NCBI GenBank assembly: GCA_012729095.1
Contig: JAAYDU010000039.1
Coordinates: forward strand, 1 to 42,643
Direction of reading: 5' to 3'
Length of the DNA stretch: 42,643 nt
Origin: Methanobacteriota archaeon
Lineage (GTDB): Archaea > Thermoplasmatota > Thermoplasmata > Methanomassiliicoccales > UBA472
Part shown: piece after piece, positions 25,431 through 33,189 of the stretch
How the letters are laid out: every line of letters starts with the position of its first letter
Position numbering within the stretch: the stretch's first letter is position 1
Translations under genes and position numbers: made by a program
The notes under the pieces: model-generated
Told to the model about the DNA's origin: nothing
The model's database searches: none
Seen by the model: only the letters and a program-made list of their open reading frames with translations

Positions 25431-26867
25431 TCAGTTCAGGTCGTCCTTGGACCAGACGTCGATGCCGGCCGGCTGCTTGGTTATGTTGCCCATCTTGGTG
25501 CCGACTATGGTACCGATGCTCAGGTCGGAGGCCAGGTCCAGTATCCTCTGGGTAATGATGCCGTCGAAGACGACAGCGGACACCGGGTCCTTCTCCTCCT
25601 TCAAGGTATTGACCAGCTCCTTCACGGCCACTTCCTTGACTATCCCGCCCACTGTATCGAGTATGCGGGCCTTGGAAGTGGAGGACATCTCGTTTATCAT
25701 GCCCTTGAACTTCTCCTGCGCTGCGGAGAGCTGCTTGCGGGAAACGGGCTTCCGTTCCTCGAGCTCCTTCTCCTCCTTGTCGCGGTCCGCCTTCTCGGCA
25801 CGGGGCTCCCTGTCCTGCCGCTCCTTTCGGGGCTCGCGCTCGCGGCGCTCCTGGCGGGGCTCCCTGTCCTGCCGCTCCTTTCGGGGCTCGCGCTCCTCTC
25901 GCTCAGGCTTGGGCGGCTCCTCCTTGTCGTCCTTGTCGCGGTCCGCCTTCTCGGCCTTCTCGAAGCGCTCCAGCTTCTCGACCTTGTTGGCGTTGGACTC
26001 GGGCCTCTTGTCCTTGCCGTTGCCCTCTCCGACATCCAGGTTGAACATCTCGATGAACTGGTCTCCCGGGATCTTGTTCCTCAGGCACTTCATGATCTGT
26101 TTCTGGGTCAGCTCCTCCACCTCGTGGGCGCGCGGCGCTCGGGCGACGAAGTCCACCTCGGCCACCTGGAACAGCTCGCGCAGTATCAGCTCCCCGCCCC
26201 TGTCGCCGTCGACGAAGGCGGTGATGACGCGCTCCTTGCTGAGGTCCATGATGGTCTTGGGAACATTGGTCCCCTCGACAGCTATCGCGTTCTTTATTCC
26301 GGACTTCAGAAGGTTCAGGACATCGGAGCGGCCCTCCACCACGATGATGGCGTCGGACTCGGCGACGTTCGGTCCCGCCGGAAGGCGGTCCTTGCCAAAG
26401 TAGGTTATCTCCTCCACCTGCACGGACTGGCGCACGCTCTCGGTGAGATCGATACCGGAGGTCTTGGACTGCTTTATGAGCTCGGTCAAAAGCTCCCTGG
26501 CCCTCTCGATGATCTTCTCGCGTTTGACGACGCGCACGTCCTCGATGGACTCGATGCCGATCTTGGCCTTGCACGGGCCCACCCTGTCGATGGTCTCCAG
26601 TGCCGAGGCCAATATAACGGTCTCCACTTGATCTAAGCTAGATGGTATCAGTATCTGTCCTTCGGACTTACCCTGACGGGAATGGACGTCGACCTCTATC
26701 CTTCCGATCCTGCCGCTCTTCTGCAGGTCCCTCAGGTCGAGCTCGTCGCCCAACAACCCCTCGGTCTGTCCGAAAATCGCACCCACCACATCCGGTTTCT
26801 CGACAATGCCGTCAGCGTTGAGCTTGGCCTTGACCAGATACTTGGTGGTGCTTGGGTCAATGTTCAT
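25431..26867 (-). CDS. dnaG: Archaeal DnaG primase-like protein
   Basis: 478 residues. The N-terminal archaeal DnaG region begins with KYLVKAKLNADGIVEKPDVVGAIFGQTEG. A Toprim domain follows with IIVVEGRSDVLNLL (catalytic Glu) and VITAFVDGDRGG. Residues about 285-375 are a Lys/Glu/Arg-rich, disordered repeat linker; the C-terminal domain follows. In archaea DnaG is known both as a primase and as an exosome component. AGAGGTGA precedes the ATG. The next gene starts 2 nt after its stop, implying one transcript. Confidence 0.96.
   Translation of the reverse strand: MNIDPSTTKYLVKAKLNADGIVEKPDVVGAIFGQTEGLLGDELDLRDLQKSGRIGRIEVDVHSRQGKSEGQILIPSSLDQVETVILASALETIDRVGPCKAKIGIESIEDVRVVKREKIIERARELLTELIKQSKTSGIDLTESVRQSVQVEEITYFGKDRLPAGPNVAESDAIIVVEGRSDVLNLLKSGIKNAIAVEGTNVPKTIMDLSKERVITAFVDGDRGGELILRELFQVAEVDFVARAPRAHEVEELTQKQIMKCLRNKIPGDQFIEMFNLDVGEGNGKDKRPESNANKVEKLERFEKAEKADRDKDDKEEPPKPEREEREPRKERQDREPRQERREREPRKERQDREPRAEKADRDKEEKELEERKPVSRKQLSAAQEKFKGMINEMSSTSKARILDTVGGIVKEVAVKELVNTLKEEKDPVSAVVFDGIITQRILDLASDLSIGTIVGTKMGNITKQPAGIDVWSKDDLN
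25775..25960 (-). repeat. In-frame repeats in the DnaG charged linker
   Basis: A perfect 40-bp direct repeat (25802-25841 and 25856-25895, 54-bp period) encodes an 18-residue REPRKERQD unit. It is flanked by near-identical copies of an EKADRDK-encoding stretch near 25775 and 25930. The copies are almost unmutated at DNA level, implying recent slippage. Confidence 0.85.
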
Positions 26868-27086
26868 GTTTTCACCTCTTTCAGGCTGGAAAATACGTTC
26901 GACTCCCGCATACCAAATGAGACTATGCCTTTCAGGACCATCGTTCGGCGGGTCCTGAAAAGGGTTTCCAATATCGGCCCGGCCGTAGCTAGCCAGGTAA
27001 GGATATGGTTATAGTGATCATGATATAGGAAAGCCCAGGGTCTTTTCCAGGCTCTGATTTTAACGAAACAAGAAATTTATCAGTCG
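26868..27086. other. Intergenic region upstream of dnaG
   Basis: No gene seen. It should carry the dnaG promoter and the end of the mscS-like gene. An A/T-rich stretch lies near 27056-27110. Confidence 0.35.
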
Positions 27087-28064
27087 TTAATAAACCTTTT
27101 CTTTATACATCATCCCACCGGAAACATCCGGGCGGGCGGGGGGATGAGGGAACCTGGTTATCTCCACAGTGGTCGAACCTACCCGCACACCCATCCTCTC
27201 CATCTCCTCCAGCACAAGGCGCGCGAGATGGCTGTTGGCCTTCCTCCTCTCCCTGACCAGGCATATGAATCGAACGTGCAGTTCAAGGTAGTTGCTGGTA
27301 AGGGCCAGAAAGACCCCCGGCCTAACCTCCTTGGAGGTCAGGTAGTACTTGCCCATCATCGAAGACAGCTCCTGGGTCGCCTTCTCCGTGACCTTCGCGG
27401 TCTCCTTCTCCACCAGAGAACCCACGGCCTCGGCCACCCCGCGCCAATCGCAGTCGTATGGCACCGGGACCACCAGCTCGTCCCACAGGAAACTGTTGTC
27501 CCTGGTGTAGTTGTAGACGTTGCTGGAAAGTAGGTATCCGTTGGGCACCATCACCAGTCTCCCGGTGGCCTGGTCCCCGTCCACCCATTCCCTCAGCTCC
27601 AGCAGCACGGTGTACATGATGTTGATGTCGATGACATCCCCCACCACTTCCCTGATCTTGATCCGGTCTCCCACTCTGAAGGGGGACTGCACGTACACGA
27701 TAAGGCCGCCGGCCATGTTGCGGAACATGTCCTGGAGGGCAATGGCCAATCCCGCGGCGAGCAGCCCGTAGGAGACCACCAGGGCCTGGGGGTCTGTAAC
27801 CCATATGGAGACCATGACGGCCAGGGACGTTGCTACGTTCAGTATGGAGAATATCTTTCGGAGCTGGTACTTGGTCTTGGGGTCGGCGATTCTAGGGGAG
27901 AACAGGAACGGAAGGACCACCGAGAACACGAGATAGATGACCACCAGCAAGGCCAAGGTGAGGGCTCCACGGTAGAGGTAATCCTGCTCGTAGATGCGGT
28001 CTACCAGCCACAGGACCCCCGCCCCCAGGGACAGCAGCGCAAGGTTCACCGCTTGCTTCCACAC
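27087..28064 (-). CDS. MscS-family mechanosensitive channel
   Basis: 325 residues from GTG at 28064. Four to five transmembrane helices precede the MscS core: GLLAAGLAIALQDMFRNMAGGLIVYVQSPFRVGDRI and then the beta-domain VGDVIDINIMYTVLLEL. The channel gates on membrane tension to release solutes in osmotic downshock. A TATA-like box at about 28088-28097 lies about 25-30 bp from the start codon, so the transcript may be leaderless. Confidence 0.93.
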   Translation of the reverse strand: MWKQAVNLALLSLGAGVLWLVDRIYEQDYLYRGALTLALLVVIYLVFSVVLPFLFSPRIADPKTKYQLRKIFSILNVATSLAVMVSIWVTDPQALVVSYGLLAAGLAIALQDMFRNMAGGLIVYVQSPFRVGDRIKIREVVGDVIDINIMYTVLLELREWVDGDQATGRLVMVPNGYLLSSNVYNYTRDNSFLWDELVVPVPYDCDWRGVAEAVGSLVEKETAKVTEKATQELSSMMGKYYLTSKEVRPGVFLALTSNYLELHVRFICLVRERRKANSHLARLVLEEMERMGVRVGSTTVEITRFPHPPARPDVSGGMMYKEKVY

Positions 28065-28103
28065 GGTACCCTACACAGACCTAGGCAAATATATATGCGA
28101 TAG

Positions 28104-28316
28104 TCAGCCGCCGGAGGCCACTTTGATCACTCTGAGATGGTCCCCTCCCTTAAGGGGCTGGTCCAGGGGGACCGGGGTCTTGCCGCTGACCACGATGTGC
28201 GCGTCGATGTAGAGGCCAAGCGAGTCGAGCAGCCCCTCGACAGTACTGCCCTCTGGAAGGCGAAGCGACTTGGACTGCCTGTCCACCTCCACGGAGATCT
28301 CTATCTCGCTCATCAT
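28104..28316 (-). CDS. Ubiquitin-like sulfur-carrier protein (MoaD/ThiS family)
   Basis: 70 residues with the beta-grasp pattern and a C-terminal VASGG ending; the Gly-Gly is the site that is adenylated and thiocarboxylated in MoaD, ThiS and archaeal SAMPs. Likely a sulfur donor for cofactor or tRNA thiolation, or a protein modifier. No E1-like (MoeB/UbaA) gene lies in the window. It sits between the mscS-like gene and tRNA-Ser. Confidence 0.85.
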   Translation of the reverse strand: MMSEIEISVEVDRQSKSLRLPEGSTVEGLLDSLGLYIDAHIVVSGKTPVPLDQPLKGGDHLRVIKVASGG

Positions 28317-28375
28317 CGACCGGGAAGCGCTCCCTGAAAATAACCTTTTGCCGACTCAGGCCGGGGCAATCGTCA

Positions 28376-28390
28376 AGTTTGAAATACAAG
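28376..28390 (+). promoter_or_regulatory. BoxA-like promoter of tRNA-Ser
   Basis: The A/T-rich stretch around GAAATACAAG is about 25-30 bp upstream of the mature tRNA 5' end. Confidence 0.4.
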
Positions 28391-28409
28391 CAGGGAAATG
28401 CCCAAGCGG

Positions 28410-28516
28410 GCCAAGGTAGCCTAGTCCGGAAAGGCGGTAGCCTCGAATCGGCCATGTGCCGAAGGGACAGCTACTGACTTCACGTCTCGGGAGTTCAAAT
28501 CTCCTCCTTGGCGCCA
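28410..28516 (+). tRNA. tRNA-Ser(CGA) with 21-nt intron
   Basis: The acceptor stem GCCAAGG (28410-28416) pairs with CCTTGGC (28506-28512), followed by G73 and an encoded CCA. The D-stem is GCCT/AGGC; the anticodon stem GTAGC (28437-28441) pairs with GCTAC (28470-28474). The loop gives anticodon CGA (28444-28446). A long variable arm (GAC/GTC) and a T-arm with loop TTCAAAT fit class II serine tRNA. The intron lies between positions 37 and 38, 28448-28468, and folds into a small hairpin. Confidence 0.9.
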
Positions 28517-28524
28517 TTTTCCTT

Positions 28525-29079
28525 TCATACTATGCCCTTGAAGAAACCGGGTCCCAGGAGGCGGTCCTGGATCTCATTGGCGAAGGCCTCCGACGCCTGG
28601 TAGTAGTCCTTTCCGAACTCCCTCTCCGTGAACCTCTCGTACTGGGCGTGGACCTCGGCGTCCGTCTCCGGCTGCAGCGAGTTCTCGATGACCGGGAACA
28701 CCATGTTCTCCTCCTCGCTGATGTGAACGGTCATGAGGTCCACGAGCCTCCTGGTCTCCCTCTCCGCGTCGGGCAGCTTTCCTTCATCCAGTGCTCTCAG
28801 GACGTTGCCCATTATCTCTCGGGCCAGGGCATGCTCCTTCTCCAGTTTGACAAGGGATTCGGACACCTTGGGGCATTCGACCGCCGCGGCCTTGAAAAGG
28901 AAGCGCTCCTCCTTTTCATGATGGAAGCGGTCCAGGAACCTTTCCAGGAAGACCATGGCCTCCTTGAACTCCCCCACGTGCCTCTCGGTCCTGTTGGACC
29001 GGAACAGCTCGCTGATGACGTCCATCACCTGGCGTATGATACCATGGTCGTATTGGAGGAGGGTCACCGAGATCCGCAT
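28525..29079 (-). CDS. Hemerythrin-like (HHE domain) protein
   Basis: 184 residues. The HHE-type ligands are visible as QYDHGIIR (about residue 9-13), DRFHHEKEERFLF (about 50-58), KEHALAREI (about 83) and VHISEEENMVFPVIE (about 118-126), consistent with a four-helix di-iron bundle. Likely oxygen, NO or iron handling. It is divergent from the tRNA and convergent with nothing; larE lies 26 bp upstream on the same strand. Confidence 0.88.
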   Translation of the reverse strand: MRISVTLLQYDHGIIRQVMDVISELFRSNRTERHVGEFKEAMVFLERFLDRFHHEKEERFLFKAAAVECPKVSESLVKLEKEHALAREIMGNVLRALDEGKLPDAERETRRLVDLMTVHISEEENMVFPVIENSLQPETDAEVHAQYERFTEREFGKDYYQASEAFANEIQDRLLGPGFFKGIV

Positions 29080-29105
29080 GTTATGAACTAGGAACGCACA
29101 CCTTA

Positions 29106-29906
29106 TTATTGATTTGGCCTTCGGAGCCCGCCGTACCCCTCAAGGTCCATGGCCACCCTCCGGTATCCCAGTCCCTTCAGCGCCTTGATCACGCTCTCCC
29201 TCTCTTGGAACAGCCTCGGAACGTCCTCGGGGGCCACCTCCACACGGGCCCAGTGCTCATGGTCCCGCACCCTGAGGTTCTTGAATCCGTACGGTGCCAG
29301 GGCGGCCTCGGCCCTGGCCACCCTCTTCAGTATCTGGGAGGTGATGCGGACATCGTAGGGCACCCTGGTGGCGAGGCAGGTGTTGCTCGGCAGGTCCCAG
29401 TTGGGAAGCCCCATGTCCTTCAGCAGCGCCCGGACCTCGGCCTTGGTGAGCCGGGCGTCCACAAGGGGGGACCTTATGCCCAGGTCCACCAGCGCGGCGC
29501 GGCCGGGCCTTATCTCCTTGAGGTCGTCAATATGGCTTCCTTCCAGGACGTTCGATATATCCAGATCCCTGGCCATGCCCTTGATCTCGGCGAACATTAC
29601 GCTCTTGCACACGTGGCAGCGGTCCTCCCAGTTCCGGGCGAACTGCGCGTCGTTGACCAGGTCGAGCTTCAGGGTCACGATATCCACGCCCATGCTCTCC
29701 GCCAGGTCGAGCGCCAAGGTCTGCTCATCATGGAAGAACATCTCTCCCGTGGCCATGAAGGCGGTGACCTCTGCGCTGGAGTCCAGGGCGGCCTTCAGCA
29801 GGAGGGTGCTGTCGGCACCGCCCGAGTACGCCACGGCGACCCTCTCCATCTCACCTATCGAACCTACCAGCTCCTGGTACTTCCGCTTGGCCTCTTCCAT
29901 CTCCAT
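29106..29906 (-). CDS. larE: ATP-dependent sulfur transferase LarE, [4Fe-4S]-type
   Basis: 266 residues. The PP-loop motif SGGADST is at residues 28-34. Cysteines C97 and C100 (CHVCK) and C177 (CLATR) correspond to the three-cysteine pattern of cluster-binding LarE; C177 matches the sacrificial Cys of Lactobacillus LarE. LarE thiolates the pyridinium-dicarboxylate intermediate in nickel-pincer cofactor synthesis. larB is at 33397; larC and larA are not in the window. The start could also be the Met at residue 3. Confidence 0.93.
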   Translation of the reverse strand: MEMEEAKRKYQELVGSIGEMERVAVAYSGGADSTLLLKAALDSSAEVTAFMATGEMFFHDEQTLALDLAESMGVDIVTLKLDLVNDAQFARNWEDRCHVCKSVMFAEIKGMARDLDISNVLEGSHIDDLKEIRPGRAALVDLGIRSPLVDARLTKAEVRALLKDMGLPNWDLPSNTCLATRVPYDVRITSQILKRVARAEAALAPYGFKNLRVRDHEHWARVEVAPEDVPRLFQERESVIKALKGLGYRRVAMDLEGYGGLRRPNQ

Positions 29907-29961
29907 CGTAGTGGGAATGGTGAAGGCGATATTTATTATGGGTCCGGTCTATTATGTTCAT

Positions 29962-30291
29962 ATGCTCAGAAATCAGCGCTGCCGCGGCCGGGGAGGTCCG
30001 GGCAGGCCTGTCAAGCCCCGTATCCTGCGAGGCCATGCGGAGTACGGCAACTTCCATCCTTCCCTGGAGGAGGGAGGTGAGCCGGTAATCATCGAGATGG
30101 ACGAGGTTGAAGCCCTGAGGCTGGTGGACTATCTCGGTCTCAACCAGGAGGAGGCCGCCAACAGCATGGGGGTTTCCAGGGGAACGGTGTGGAGGTGCGT
30201 GGATAGCGGGCGTCGGAAGCTGATCACCATGGTCATGGAGAACCGTTCCCTTCTGGTGGGAGGCGAGGACCCATCGGGGGAAATCGATTAG
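29962..30291 (+). CDS. DUF134/UPF0251 helix-turn-helix regulator
   Basis: About 109 residues. The family opening GRGGPGRPVKPRIL is followed by the sigma70-type region 4 helix-turn-helix (EVEALRLVDYLGLNQEEAANSMGVSRGTVWR). Start ATG at 29962; an upstream extension in frame is the antisense of larE. It lies directly upstream of the DUF5320/NifX-like genes and is the obvious candidate to bind the palindrome at 30316-30329. The stop is TAG. Confidence 0.88.
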   Translation: MLRNQRCRGRGGPGRPVKPRILRGHAEYGNFHPSLEEGGEPVIIEMDEVEALRLVDYLGLNQEEAANSMGVSRGTVWRCVDSGRRKLITMVMENRSLLVGGEDPSGEID

Positions 30292-30305
30292 GTAACCCTA
30301 AATTA

Positions 30306-30329
30306 CTTATAATATTGTGCTTATGCACA
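30306..30329 (+). promoter_or_regulatory. TATA box and overlapping palindromic operator
   Basis: The TATA-like TTATAATATT (30307-30316) runs into an inverted repeat, TGTGC (30316-30320), spacer TTAT, GCACA (30325-30329), with imperfect flanking arms. A repressor bound here would block TBP/TFB or the polymerase at the DUF5320 promoter. Confidence 0.6.
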
Positions 30330-30368
30330 TTATAGGCGCTGAAGGTATCAGCGTCAGGAGATTCAGAT

Positions 30369-30629
30369 ATGCCATACAACGATGGAACCGGACCTATGGG
30401 CAGCGGGCCCAACGGCCGGGGATTGGGTCCCTGCGGAGGGGGCAGGAGGTTCGGTGCCGGATACAGGATGGGAGGCGGTAGGAGAATGGCCCCTGCCCAG
30501 CCATATTATTACGCCGAGCCTACCGAGGTAGAGGTCAAAAGGTCCCTGGAGATGGAGGTCGAGGCCCTGGAGGCCCGGTTGAAGTATCTCAAGGACCAGT
30601 TGAAGGGCAATGGGAGCGATGTCCAATGA
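30369..30629 (+). CDS. DUF5320-family small protein
   Basis: 86 residues. The N-terminus has the family's MPYNDGTGPMGSGPNGRG pattern and Gly/Arg-rich stretch; the C-terminus is a coiled coil (EVEVKRSLEMEVEALEARLKYLKDQL). An AGGAG site precedes the ATG. Homologues usually travel with NifX-like and MinD-like ATPase genes in anaerobes, as here. It overlaps the next gene by 4 bp (ATGA). Confidence 0.9.
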   Translation: MPYNDGTGPMGSGPNGRGLGPCGGGRRFGAGYRMGGGRRMAPAQPYYYAEPTEVEVKRSLEMEVEALEARLKYLKDQLKGNGSDVQ

Positions 30630-30949
30630 AGATCGCAGTATCTTCCAGCGGGTCGGATCCCGATTCCGAGATGGACGAGCGCCTGGGCCGGTGCCCATAC
30701 TTCATGATATTGGACACCTCCACTGGCAAGATGGAGGCCATCGTGAACACTGCCGCCGAGTCGTCCAGCGGGGCCGGGACCAGGGCCATGCAGCTTCTCG
30801 TCGACAGGGGTGTCGAGGTCATCATAAGCGGCCGCATAGGGCCTCATGCCTCGGCCATGCTCGGCGATTCCGGCATGGAGTCCGTGACCGGCAGGTCCGG
30901 AAAGGTCGGAAAGGTGCTGGAGGACTTCCGGCGCGAAAGGGGTCTGTGA
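30626..30949 (+). CDS. NifX/NafY-like protein (MTH1175 family)
   Basis: 107 residues: dinitrogenase iron-molybdenum cofactor-binding fold, with IAVSSSG, ERLGRCPYFMILDT and the GAGTRAMQLLVDRGVEVIISG core. The family binds or carries iron-sulfur or metalloclusters; no nif structural gene lies nearby, so a nitrogenase role is not implied. It is co-translated with the DUF5320 gene. Confidence 0.9.
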   Translation: MKIAVSSSGSDPDSEMDERLGRCPYFMILDTSTGKMEAIVNTAAESSSGAGTRAMQLLVDRGVEVIISGRIGPHASAMLGDSGMESVTGRSGKVGKVLEDFRRERGL

Positions 30950-31011
30950 CCCCCTCTTAAATCCCTTTTTTTATCCTTATCCCGTGAGCACGGGTACCTT
31001 TTCGCAAAAAA

Positions 31012-31043
31012 ATGTAAGCGGGAGGGGTCTTGCACCCCTCCGC
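31012..31043 (-). terminator. Hairpin and oligo-T terminator between convergent operons
   Basis: A GC-rich inverted repeat (about 31018-31043, ten or so pairs with one bulge) is followed on the minus strand by seven T. It terminates the MinD-like gene. A poly-T at about 30967-30973 serves the facing NifX-like gene. Confidence 0.7.
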
Positions 31044-31051
31044 GTTATAGC

Positions 31052-31948
31052 TCAGTCCATCTGCATTATCACGCCGCTGCCCTTGCGCGCGATGGCCCTG
31101 GAGCTGACCTCCTTCCATATGCGGTGGAACTCCAGAGCGGCCGGGGACTGGGGGAACATGGAGGGAAGGGGCCGCATTGCCTTAATGGCCTCGTTCACGT
31201 TCGCATCGTAAGGCACGCGTCCAACGACGATAACGCCCTGCTTACGGCAGCTCTCCTCGATCTCCCTGGTCATGCCCTGATGCAGGTCCCACTTGTTCAC
31301 CGCCACGCATATGGGGATGGAGAAATGCTGCGCGAGTTCCACCAGGCGAAGCAGGTCGTGCTCGCCGGAACGGCTGGGCTCGGTTATTGCCAGTATCAGA
31401 TCCACCCCGGTTATGCTGGCTATTGCCGGGCACCCGGTGCCTGGGGGTCCATCTATCAGCACCACGTCAAGACCGTCCGATTCGGCCAGGTCATCGGCGA
31501 GGTTGCGCACTATGGTCACCAGCTTGCCGCTGTTGGATTCCCCAGGCTGCAGCTCGGCATAGGCCATGGGTCCCCGGTCCGTGTCCAGCACGAATATCTC
31601 TCCCGACTTGCTCAGGCCCATGGTGACGGCTCCCACCGGGCAAACTATCTTGCAGGCCCCGCAGCCCTCGCAATGGATCGCGCTGACCTTGAAGTCTGAG
31701 ATGGCATCGAATATGCAGGCATCCTCGCACTTGCCGCACTCCACGCACAGCTTCGGGTCTATGGTCGCCCTCAACGCTCCGTTGTAATCGTTCTTGGTGC
31801 GTACCTGGCCGTTCATCGTGAGCGCCAGGTTCGCCGCGTCCACATCGCAGTCCGCCAGCACCATTCCCTGGGAGTACCAGGCCATGGAGGCCACCGCTGT
31901 GGTCTTTCCCGTTCCTCCCTTCCCGCTCATCACGGCTATCCTGGTCAT
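31052..31948 (-). CDS. MinD/Mrp-like P-loop ATPase with ferredoxin insert (1)
   Basis: 298 residues. The deviant Walker A GKGGTGKTT is at residues 9-17. A two-cluster ferredoxin insert lies about residues 68-110 (CVECGKCEDAC and CEGCGACKIVC). The switch motif is LIDGPPGTGCPA. It probably carries or transfers Fe-S clusters in an ATP-dependent manner, like ApbC/Mrp. Its start overlaps the stop of its paralogue by 4 bp. Confidence 0.9.
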   Translation of the reverse strand: MTRIAVMSGKGGTGKTTAVASMAWYSQGMVLADCDVDAANLALTMNGQVRTKNDYNGALRATIDPKLCVECGKCEDACIFDAISDFKVSAIHCEGCGACKIVCPVGAVTMGLSKSGEIFVLDTDRGPMAYAELQPGESNSGKLVTIVRNLADDLAESDGLDVVLIDGPPGTGCPAIASITGVDLILAITEPSRSGEHDLLRLVELAQHFSIPICVAVNKWDLHQGMTREIEESCRKQGVIVVGRVPYDANVNEAIKAMRPLPSMFPQSPAALEFHRIWKEVSSRAIARKGSGVIMQMD

Positions 31949-32775
31949 CGTCGCATCCCCCTTATCTCGGTGAACATGTCCTTAAGCTCTTCTTTGATGC
32001 CCGGCATGGCCTCCAGGAGGGAACCTCCCTTGGCGTACGTCTCGGCCACCTTCCTGTCGAACGGAATGCGCATCAGCACCGGAACGTCCTCGGCCTTGCA
32101 CAGTCTTTCGATTATGCCATCGTCCTCCGAGGAGCGGTTGATGACCACTCCGCAGGGGATCTCCAGGCGGCGGCACACCGTTATCATGCCCCTCAGGTCA
32201 TGCTCCCCGAATGGAGTGGGCTCCGTCACCAGCAAGGCGAAGTCCGCGCCGTCCACCGATTCGACCGCAGGGCAACTGGTGCCCGGGGGACAATCGATTA
32301 TGACGAGGTCGTCCTGCTGCTCCTTGATCTTCTTGATTATCGGCACTGAAAGGGCCTCTCCAGTTCTCAGCTCGCCGGAGAAGAAGCGCATGACCCCGGC
32401 GGTACCGGAGAACATCATACCGACCGGCCTTCCGGCCATGGTAATGGCGTCCCTCGGGCATACCAGGCGGCACACGCCGCATCCGTGGCAGAGGTTCGCC
32501 ATCAGCCTCACCTTCTTGCCCAGTCTGATCATTGCCCCGAACTGGCACTCCTCCACGCATCTGCCGCAGGCGTCGCACAGCTTCGGGTCTATCACCGGGT
32601 AAGGGACCATAACTTCCTGGTGCGAGGTGATCTCGGGTCTCAGGAACAGGTGGGCGTTGGAACCCTCCACGTCACAGTCCAGGAACGTCAGCGGACGGTC
32701 CAATGCCAGCGCCAGGGCGCAGGCAACCGATGTCTTTCCAGTGCCTCCCTTCCCACTTGCTATCGCTAGGATCAT
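31945..32775 (-). CDS. MinD/Mrp-like P-loop ATPase with ferredoxin insert (2)
   Basis: 276 residues, a paralogue of the downstream gene. Walker A is GKGGTGKTS; ferredoxin insert cysteines are CDACGRCVEEC and CHGCGVCRLVC; switch II is IIDCPPGTSCPA. The pair probably works as a heterodimer in cluster or metal-cofactor handling with the NifX-like protein. Confidence 0.9.
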   Translation of the reverse strand: MILAIASGKGGTGKTSVACALALALDRPLTFLDCDVEGSNAHLFLRPEITSHQEVMVPYPVIDPKLCDACGRCVEECQFGAMIRLGKKVRLMANLCHGCGVCRLVCPRDAITMAGRPVGMMFSGTAGVMRFFSGELRTGEALSVPIIKKIKEQQDDLVIIDCPPGTSCPAVESVDGADFALLVTEPTPFGEHDLRGMITVCRRLEIPCGVVINRSSEDDGIIERLCKAEDVPVLMRIPFDRKVAETYAKGGSLLEAMPGIKEELKDMFTEIRGMRR

Positions 32776-32784
32776 TTTATTTCC

Positions 32785-33144
32785 TCAGTGTCCATGCTCT
32801 TGGCACGCGTTCTGATGGTCTGCCCTGGTCAGCTTGCCTGCGTTAAAGGCGTCGAGGGTGTCCTTAACAGTCCCTTCGGCCCCCACGTACACCTGGATTC
32901 CCAAATTTGCAAACATGTCCACTGCCTTTGCTCCCAGCCCAGCGCAGAGCATGACGTTGACGCCCGCCTTGGCCATCAGCTCCGGGGGAAGGCCTATCCC
33001 TCCCCGGTGCTCGCTGGTGTTCTCCAGGAAGCTCAGCTCTCCGCTGTCGGTGTCCATGACGGCGTAGGCAGGTACCCTGCCAAAGTGCTGCCCCACGGCC
33101 GACGACAATCCTGAGGTCTCCATAACCGGTATAGATATCTTCAT
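32785..33144 (-). CDS. NifX/NafY-like protein (MTH1175 family), second copy
   Basis: About 119 residues from the ATG at 33144 (GTGATC upstream); an in-frame extension to 33189 starts less plausibly. It has the SSAVGQHFGRVPAYAVMDTD and CAGLGAKAVDMFANLGIQVYVG core and a His-containing C-terminus (NACQEHGH) that could bind metal. First gene of the minus-strand NifX-MinD-MinD operon. Confidence 0.9.
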   Translation of the reverse strand: MKISIPVMETSGLSSAVGQHFGRVPAYAVMDTDSGELSFLENTSEHRGGIGLPPELMAKAGVNVMLCAGLGAKAVDMFANLGIQVYVGAEGTVKDTLDAFNAGKLTRADHQNACQEHGH

Positions 33145-33189
33145 ATGGCGATCACACTCTTTAACGCCGTTCAATTGCTGCATGGTCAT

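Noticed and set aside
30369-33144. Nitrogen-fixation cluster
   Set aside because: NifX-like and MinD-like genes occur without nifH, nifD, nifK, nifE, nifN or nifB, and this set is common in non-fixing anaerobes.
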